A DNA stretch of 10,813 bases from Deltaproteobacteria bacterium. Lineage in GTDB: Bacteria; Desulfobacterota; Binatia; Binatales; Binataceae. Numbering within the stretch: the stretch's first letter is position 1; each line of letters opens with the position of its first letter. Position numbers and translations under genes: made by a program. Positions 6,669 through 10,813 of this stretch are shown here, in pieces. The stretch covers positions 1 through 10,813 of the forward strand of contig JAJXYM010000205.1 in NCBI GenBank assembly GCA_021780585.1, in the 5' to 3' direction. The notes below the pieces were generated by a model. It made no database searches. It was not told the origin of the DNA and was given only the letters and a program-made list of their open reading frames with translations.

Positions 6669-7538
6669 TCAGCTTATCCAGCTCTTCGCGATCGCCTCGA
6701 CTTCGCGCTCGTATTCGGCCGGCGCGAGCTTTTCCGAGATCATGATCAAACGATGCGCGCCGACCTCGCGATAATCCGCAATCGTTTTTTGCGGATTCCC
6801 CCGCAGCGGCGGCGCGTAGACCGTGATTTCGAGTTTGCCGAAATCGCGCCCGGCCTCGGCGCAGAGCTTTTTGAGCTTGGCCAGCTCGGTCGCGAGCGCC
6901 TCCGGCGCGACGCCGAGCGGGGCCCAGCCGTCGCCGATCGCGACCGTGTCCCGCAACGCGCGGTCCATGCTCGGACCGACGCCGCCAGCTCCGATATGCA
7001 CGGGGGGATGCGGTTTGCGGGCGGGCTTCGGGTTCGCCCGAACGGCGGGAAACCGCACGAATTCGCCCTCGAACGACGCCGGCTCGGTGGTCCACAGCGC
7101 CTTCATCGCGCGGATATATTCGCGCGTGATCGCCCAGCGCTTCTTGAAATCGACGCCCATGATCTCGCTCTCGTCCTTGAGCCAGCCCGCGCCGATTCCG
7201 AAGATGAACCGGCCGCCCGAATACAAGTCGAGCGTGGCGACTTCCTTCGCCAGCACGATCGGATCGCGTTCCGGCACGAGGCAGATTCCGGTGCCCAGTC
7301 CGATTCGGCTGGTGGCGCCGGCGGCGAGCGCCAGTCCGACGAACGGATCCGGCATATTCGCGTAGGTTTCGGGAATTTTGCCGTCGGGCGAAAGCGGATA
7401 TGGCGTCTTATGATTGACCGGCAGAATTGGATGCTCGGGCAGGTAAAAGGATTCGAAGCCGAGCGCTTCGCATTTGCGCGCAATCGCGGCCGGATTCGCG
7501 CTGGTCGGTCCGACGAAAGCCAATAGTCCAATTTTCAT
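6669..7538 (-). CDS. LLM class F420-dependent oxidoreductase (copy 2 of 3, Rv2161c-like)
   Basis: A 289-residue member of the same family and the longest of the three. Seen: MKIGLLAF (1-8), GFESFYLPEHPILPVNHKTPYP (27-48), GTGICLVPERDPIVLAKEVATLDLYSGGR (82-110), FIFGIGAGWLKDES (111-124), GEFVRFPAVRANPKPARKPHPPVHIGAGG (158-186) and GDGWAPLGV (202-210). Compared with copy 1 it has a short extra segment (around VGPSMD, 187-192) in the loop after HIGAGG, near where the cofactor phosphate and substrate would sit. The ATG at 7538 follows copy 3's stop by 58 bases; GGGG 7 bases upstream is a modest ribosome site. The close likeness to copy 1, including a 26-base identical DNA stretch, points to a fairly recent duplication or to gene conversion. 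Substrate unknown. Confidence 0.88.
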   Translation of the reverse strand: MKIGLLAFVGPTSANPAAIARKCEALGFESFYLPEHPILPVNHKTPYPLSPDGKIPETYANMPDPFVGLALAAGATSRIGLGTGICLVPERDPIVLAKEVATLDLYSGGRFIFGIGAGWLKDESEIMGVDFKKRWAITREYIRAMKALWTTEPASFEGEFVRFPAVRANPKPARKPHPPVHIGAGGVGPSMDRALRDTVAIGDGWAPLGVAPEALATELAKLKKLCAEAGRDFGKLEITVYAPPLRGNPQKTIADYREVGAHRLIMISEKLAPAEYEREVEAIAKSWIS

Positions 7539-7596
7539 GGCGATGCCCCATTATGGAGTTGTTTGTTGGTGGACGTTCGATTCTGCCCGATCGAGA

Positions 7597-8451
7597 CTAA
7601 CTGATATACAGCGACGCGTATTTCTCCATCCGCGCCCGATAGTCATTCGGGCCGAGCGTGCCGAGCGCGACGACGAAACGCCCCACGCCGGTCGCGGCGA
7701 ATCGCGCAAGCTCCGCCTGCACCGCCGCGCGATCCCCCGCGATTCCACCCATTGTCGTGATATCCAGCGTGGCGAAATCGCGTCTGGCCGCGCGACACTC
7801 CTCACGCAGCGTCGCGAGGTCGCGTTTCATCTCGTCGGGCGTGACGCGATTCGGGAACCATCCGTCGCCCCATTGCGCGACCCGCCTGAGCGCGTTGCGA
7901 TCGCGGCTGCCAAGCAGCACGGGAGGACCGTTGGGCCGGGCCGGTTTGGGATAGGAGCGGACGGCCGGGAATTTCACGTATTTGCCGTCGAAGGACGCCT
8001 CGGGCTTGCTCCACAGCTCGCGCATCGCGGCGATATACTCGGCGGTCTGCGTCCAGCGCCGGGCAAAATCGACGCCCAGAATTTCAGATTCCTCGCGCAG
8101 CCAGCCAGCGCCGATTCCGTAGATCACCCGCCCGCCCGAAAAATGGTCGAGCGTCGCGATCCGCTTGGCCGCGACGATCGGATTATGCTCCGGCACGAGC
8201 GTGATTCCGGTCGCGAGCTTGAGCGATTTCGTCGTCGCCGCCGCCATCGCCAGGCAGACGAACTGGTCGCTCATATGGCTGTACACGTCGGGAATCGGTC
8301 CGCCCTGCGGAAACGGCGTCTTGGGATTCACCGGCATAATCGGATGCTCGGGAACCCAGAGCGATTCGAAACCCAGCTCCTCGGCCGCCCGCGCGAACTC
8401 GCCGGGCCGCGCGGTCGCCTCATGGAACACCATCAGTAGTCCGATTTTCAT
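7597..8451 (-). CDS. LLM class F420-dependent oxidoreductase (copy 3 of 3, divergent)
   Basis: A 284-residue paralogue and the first of the three in transcription order. Seen: MKIGLLMVF (1-9), GFESLWVPEHPIMPVNPKTPFP (27-48), TGITLVPEHNPIVAAKRIATLDHFSGGR (81-108), VIYGIGAGWLREESEILGVDF (109-129), and KFPAVRSYPKPARPNGPPVLLGSRDRNALRRVAQWGDGWFP (160-200). The IHIGAGG loop of the other two copies is replaced here by VLLGSRD (178-184), so substrate or cofactor contacts probably differ. The ATG at 8451 is preferred over an upstream in-frame ATG at 8499 because it begins the shared MKIG sequence and has GGGGGA 9 bases upstream (8461-8466). It lies about 100 bases after the SnoaL-like gene. Function within the family is not assignable. 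Confidence 0.88.
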   Translation of the reverse strand: MKIGLLMVFHEATARPGEFARAAEELGFESLWVPEHPIMPVNPKTPFPQGGPIPDVYSHMSDQFVCLAMAAATTKSLKLATGITLVPEHNPIVAAKRIATLDHFSGGRVIYGIGAGWLREESEILGVDFARRWTQTAEYIAAMRELWSKPEASFDGKYVKFPAVRSYPKPARPNGPPVLLGSRDRNALRRVAQWGDGWFPNRVTPDEMKRDLATLREECRAARRDFATLDITTMGGIAGDRAAVQAELARFAATGVGRFVVALGTLGPNDYRARMEKYASLYIS

Positions 8452-8552
8452 CGCTCGATATCCCCCAGCCCGCCGTTCGCAGCCGGCGCGACAGTTCATC
8501 GACTTGTCGCAAAATCACGCCCTGAATTCCAGCGGCGCGGCGCACGGCGGGA

Positions 8553-8951
8553 TCAGACGAGAAAAACTTCCCGGACCAGATTGGTGTCGTTGTATTCGCG
8601 CCCCTCGGCGATCAGATCGCCCGCGAAACGCAGAAAGAAACAGTAATGCTGGCGATAACGCCGCCCGTTCATCGCGACCGTGTCGGCGGACGCGGTCGCG
8701 ACCACCAGCGGACCGTCGCACAGCACGTGCTCGAGGACCAGCTTGAGGCCGTCCGGAAACAGTCGCCGCAGCGTCGCGCTCTCGCTCGCAGCGAAGTTCT
8801 CGCGGCCAACGACGGGCGGAAACTCGGGCAGTCCGGCGACAATTTCGAAACGGAAATTTTCCGTGATCAGTTCGGCGAAGACCGCCGGATTGGCGTCGTT
8901 GAAGTTTTCGAGAAACCGGATCGCGCGCGCCTTTTGTTCCGCCGCCGTCAT
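8553..8951 (-). CDS. SnoaL/ketosteroid isomerase-like (NTF2-fold) protein
   Basis: A 132-residue protein with the pattern of small NTF2-fold proteins. It has an N-terminal helix (EQKARAIRFLENFNDANPAVFAELITENFRFEI, 5-37), a beta-rich middle with DGPLVVATASADTVAMNGRRYRQHYCFFLRF (79-109), and the typical end DLIAEGREYNDTNLVREVF (112-130). Family members are isomerases, cyclases, dehydratases or simply binding proteins, so the reaction is open. The ATG at 8951 is chosen because GAGGTG ends 6 bases before it; a GTG start at 8960 would lie inside that site. It follows the amidotransferase gene by 85 bases and precedes the three LLM genes, which suggests it acts on related small organic substrates, by inference. 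Confidence 0.8.
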   Translation of the reverse strand: MTAAEQKARAIRFLENFNDANPAVFAELITENFRFEIVAGLPEFPPVVGRENFAASESATLRRLFPDGLKLVLEHVLCDGPLVVATASADTVAMNGRRYRQHYCFFLRFAGDLIAEGREYNDTNLVREVFLV

Positions 8952-8957
8952 TGCCCG

Positions 8958-8963
8958 CACCTC
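8958..8963 (-). promoter_or_regulatory. Ribosome binding site of the SnoaL-like gene
   Basis: GAGGTG on the coding strand, 6 bases before the ATG at 8951. It matches the end of 16S rRNA well and excludes the nearby in-frame GTG at 8960, which overlaps it. Confidence 0.65.
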
Positions 8964-9036
8964 ATCCCGATCTGATTGGCTGAATTACGCAATTGCTTAG
9001 CCTGTGCCGCCGCGCCTGGAACGACGGAATTCGCCG

Positions 9037-9744
9037 CTAAGTGCCCTGGATCGGTCCGGCCCAGCGGCCGAAAATCGTCGCGCCGATCCGGTCCAGCGCC
9101 GGCAGATGGCGCGCGGCGTCGGTCAGGATCGCGCCGCCGTCGATGCCGACGCGTTTCAGGCCGTCGCCGAACTCGGCCACCAGCGCGCCGAGAATCTCTT
9201 GGGTCATCTCGGCGTGAAACAGCAATCCGTACGCTTTCTCGCCATAACGATAGGCCTGGACCGCCGTGCGATCCGACGCCGCCAGCGCGACGGCTCCGCG
9301 CGGCAAATCGAACACGTCGCTATGCCAGTGGGCGGCGACGAATTCGCGCGGCAATCCACGCAGCAGACGGTCCTCAGACGCGGCGTCGCTCAGCCGGACC
9401 GGGAACCATCCGATTTCCCGCTCGGCGCCGCGGCGGACTTCCGCGCCGAGCGCCGCGGCCAGCAATTGACTGCCGAGGCATACGCCGAGGACCGGCTTAT
9501 CGGCCTTGAGAGCGGCCTCGATCAGCGCGATTTCGTCGCGCAGGTAGGGATAGCGGTCGAGCTGATATACGCTCTCCGCTCCGCCCATCACGATCAGTCC
9601 GCCGGCGCCACGCAAATCTTTCGGAATCGGCGCGCCGTCGTAAATCCGCACGTATTGCCAGGCGAGCGCAGCCGCTTCGAGCGCGTCGGCGATCGCGCCG
9701 AGATTTTCCGCCGGATGATGCTGCAGGACCAGAATTTTCGCCAT
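9037..9744 (-). CDS. Type 1 (class I) glutamine amidotransferase domain protein
   Basis: A stand-alone 235-residue class I glutaminase domain, related to the small GMP-synthase-like amidotransferases. Such enzymes release ammonia from glutamine for a partner, or act on gamma-glutamyl compounds. Seen: MAKILVLQHHPAENLG (1-16), GGLIVMGGAESVYQLDRYPYLRDEIALIEAAL (48-79), PVLGVCLGSQLLAAALG (84-100) with the nucleophile Cys89, REIGWFPVRLSD (109-120), AAHWHSDVFDLP (137-148), and LLFHAEMT (174-181) supplying His177 and Glu179. The catalytic triad is therefore complete; HAE replaces the more common HPE. There is no synthetase domain, so the partner, if any, is encoded elsewhere. The ATG at 9744 has GGGAG 7 bases upstream and is preferred over one 24 bases earlier. 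It is the first gene of the minus-strand block and faces away from the acyl-CoA synthetase gene. Confidence 0.87.
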   Translation of the reverse strand: MAKILVLQHHPAENLGAIADALEAAALAWQYVRIYDGAPIPKDLRGAGGLIVMGGAESVYQLDRYPYLRDEIALIEAALKADKPVLGVCLGSQLLAAALGAEVRRGAEREIGWFPVRLSDAASEDRLLRGLPREFVAAHWHSDVFDLPRGAVALAASDRTAVQAYRYGEKAYGLLFHAEMTQEILGALVAEFGDGLKRVGIDGGAILTDAARHLPALDRIGATIFGRWAGPIQGT

Positions 9745-9751
9745 GGTAAAG

Positions 9752-9756
9752 CTCCC
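9752..9756 (-). promoter_or_regulatory. Ribosome binding site of the amidotransferase gene
   Basis: GGGAG on the coding strand with 7 bases to the ATG at 9744. It supports this start over an in-frame ATG at 9768, which lies upstream of the site. Confidence 0.65.
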
Positions 9757-9816
9757 GGAGCGCCACAACCCCTTGCCGAATCCTATCCCATGGGCGAGAA
9801 ATTAAGCAGCGGCCGG

Positions 9817-9840
9817 CGGCCGATAAAAGGTCCGGCCGAT
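9817..9840. repeat. Direct repeat CGGCCGAT, two copies 16 bases apart
   Basis: Two exact copies of CGGCCGAT (9817-9824 and 9833-9840) with start-to-start distance 16 lie between the divergent genes. They could be half-sites for a regulator bound on one DNA face, but the distance is only about 1.5 helical turns. CGGCCG is a common word in such GC-rich DNA. Confidence 0.25.
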
Positions 9841-9891
9841 ATTTTCGAATGAACGGCGCGCCTCGTATCGGCGGCGGCGCGCGCGAGAGGC

Positions 9892-9896
9892 GGAGG
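9892..9896 (+). promoter_or_regulatory. Ribosome binding site of the acyl-CoA synthetase gene
   Basis: GGAGG, 4 bases before the ATG at 9901. The spacing is slightly short but the match is strong, and it supports this ATG as the start. Confidence 0.55.
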
Positions 9897-9900
9897 CGTT

Positions 9901-10813
9901 ATGGCTCTGATTGGACTGCGGGAAGAGACGGTGAAGGATGCGAAATCGATCGCGGACGCCCGCGCGCGCCATCTGTGGCGGATTCCGGCGGATTACAACG
10001 TCGCGATCGATTGTATCGACCGCCATACCGACCTGCGCGACCAGCCCGCGCTGTTTTACGAGGACGACGAGGGACGCGCGGAGACTTACACCTTCGGTCA
10101 GATCGCCTCGCTCAGCCGGCGCTTCGCCAATGCGCTCAAGGGACTCGGGGTCAAGCGCGGCGACGTCGTCGCGATCCATCTGCCGCAGCGGCCGGAGACC
10201 GCGATCGCCCATATCGCGCTCTATCGCGTCGGCGCGATCGCGCTGCCGATTTCGAAGCTCTTCGGAACCGACGCGCTGCGTTATCGGCTCACCAACAGCT
10301 CGGCCCGCGCGATCCTGCTGGAGCCGGAAAGCCTCGAGAAGATCGAACCGATTCGCGCCGAGCTGCCCGACCTGCGCCACGTGATTATCGCGGGCGGCAA
10401 GGCGGGCGGACTGGGCTTCGACGATCTGATCGCGCAGGCGTCGGACGCCTTCACGATGGAGCCGAGCGCGTCCGAGGATCCGATCCTGCTGATGTATACC
10501 TCGGGAACGACCGGCGATCCCAAGGGCGTCCTGCACGCGGCGCGCTACGTGCTGGGCCACAATGGAATCGACTATTCGTACAACTTTTTGCGTCAGGGCG
10601 ATCTTTATTACAGTCCGGCCGACTGGGCGTGGGCGGGGGGCCTGCTCGACGGCCTGCTGGCGATTTGGCCTTATGGCATCCCGGTGCTCGCCTATCGCAG
10701 CAAGGCGCGCTTTGATCCTGACGTGATGCTCAAGCTGGTCGAGAAATACGGCGCGACCATCGGCCTCTATCCGCCGACGGTGCTCAAAGGTCTGCGCGAG
10801 GTGAAAAATCCGC
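9901..10813 (+). CDS. Acyl-CoA synthetase / AMP-dependent ligase (5' part, cut at right edge)
   Basis: The frame beginning ATG at 9901 stays open to the window end, giving the first 304 residues of an ANL-superfamily ligase; the family's usual length of 500-600 means nearly half is missing. These enzymes activate a carboxylic acid as acyl-AMP and pass it to CoA. Seen: QPALFYEDDEGRAETYTFGQIASLSRRFANALKGLGVKRGDVVAIHLPQ (48-96), HIALYRVGAIALPISKLFG (104-122), the AMP-binding signature MYTSGTTGDPKGVLH (198-212) with the expected Gly-rich loop and Lys, then YYSPADWAWAGGLLDGLLAIWPYG (236-259), as in acetyl/medium-chain acyl-CoA synthetases. The C-terminal lysine motif lies beyond the edge. GGAGG stands 4 bases before the ATG. 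Codons end mostly in G/C, as in the neighbours. It is divergent from the amidotransferase-SnoaL-LLM series. The acid used cannot be told from this part. Confidence 0.9.
   Translation, partial: MALIGLREETVKDAKSIADARARHLWRIPADYNVAIDCIDRHTDLRDQPALFYEDDEGRAETYTFGQIASLSRRFANALKGLGVKRGDVVAIHLPQRPETAIAHIALYRVGAIALPISKLFGTDALRYRLTNSSARAILLEPESLEKIEPIRAELPDLRHVIIAGGKAGGLGFDDLIAQASDAFTMEPSASEDPILLMYTSGTTGDPKGVLHAARYVLGHNGIDYSYNFLRQGDLYYSPADWAWAGGLLDGLLAIWPYGIPVLAYRSKARFDPDVMLKLVEKYGATIGLYPPTVLKGLREVKNP

Larger units (their letters stand above)
9745..9900. promoter_or_regulatory. Divergent intergenic region, likely holding promoters for both sides
   Basis: These 156 bases separate the minus-strand amidotransferase ATG and the plus-strand acyl-CoA synthetase ATG, so transcription of both units must begin here or further inside. 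The middle (about 9800-9848) is AT-richer than the surrounding genes, with ATTAAG, ATAAAA and TATTTT. I see no convincing paired -35/-10 boxes on either strand. An 8-base direct repeat (CGGCCGAT) occurs at 9817-9824 and 9833-9840. Confidence 0.5.

Noticed and set aside
4935..7526. An 863-codon open frame on the plus strand across fdhD and LLM copies 1 and 2, with an apparent internal repeat
   Set aside because: It is antisense to three genes with clear family motifs. Its composition is Arg/Ala/His-rich with no recognisable domain. Its internal repeat is simply the antisense reading of the two LLM paralogues. Stops are rare in this frame because of the high GC content.
7474..8439. A 321-codon plus-strand open frame opposite LLM copy 3
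   Set aside because: It is antisense to a gene with full family motifs and has Arg/His-rich composition without a domain.
9802..10560. A 252-codon minus-strand open frame opposite the acyl-CoA synthetase
   Set aside because: The plus-strand frame from 9901 carries the AMP-binding signature and a ribosome site, whereas this one is Arg-rich and has no domain.
9849..10715. A 288-codon plus-strand open frame in another phase at the right end
   Set aside because: It is out of phase with the acyl-CoA synthetase, which runs off the window edge in the correct phase and carries all the motifs.
1..10813. CRISPR arrays, tRNA genes, insertion sequences and riboswitches
   Set aside because: No regularly spaced repeats, cloverleaf-like segments, transposase motifs, terminal inverted repeats or known riboswitch cores were seen on reading both strands. 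Gaps are all shorter than 160 bases.

Overview
The window is a very GC-rich bacterial stretch that is densely coded. Ten consecutive genes lie on the minus strand (about 9744 down to 234). A partial plus-strand gene lies at each edge: the tail of one converging on the block at the left (2-196), and the 5' part of a divergent one at the right (9901 to the window end). I see no tRNA, rRNA, CRISPR array, insertion sequence, phage gene or attachment site. Three enzymes of the F420-dependent luciferase-like monooxygenase (LLM) type, a polyphosphate glucokinase and FdhD suggest a free-living, metabolically versatile bacterium that makes coenzyme F420. Candidate groups are actinobacteria or uncultured soil/groundwater lineages such as Binatota or Rokubacteria. 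This placement is an inference from gene content and base composition; no marker gene fixes it.

Reading along the minus strand, the upstream half (9744-5799) holds a class I glutamine amidotransferase, a SnoaL/NTF2-like small protein and three tandem paralogous LLM enzymes. Across a 156-base divergent intergenic region lies an acyl-CoA synthetase (AMP-dependent ligase) on the plus strand, cut by the window edge. Together these look like an accessory catabolic or redox locus: an acyl-CoA ligase activates an organic acid, and F420 enzymes with an NTF2-fold partner act on related substrates. The substrate cannot be read from sequence.

The downstream half (5725-234) holds fdhD (sulfur carrier for the molybdenum cofactor of formate dehydrogenase, here without its dehydrogenase), then ppgK (polyphosphate glucokinase), an RMD1/DUF155 membrane-anchored protein, an MgtC-like/DUF4010 multi-spanning membrane protein, and ppx/gppA (exopolyphosphatase or pppGpp phosphatase with a C-terminal HD domain). 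The first and last of the four genes after fdhD both act on inorganic polyphosphate, and the two between are membrane proteins without an assigned biochemical role. Gaps are short (11, 51, 65 and 100 bases), which is compatible with one or two operons.

The most useful observations are the polyphosphate-membrane protein neighbourhood, the LLM paralogue trio with a stretch of unusually high nucleotide identity between two copies, the orphan fdhD with a perfect inverted repeat in front of it, and very long antisense open frames that are best explained by composition. I found no clear evidence of a wholly new defence or mobile system.
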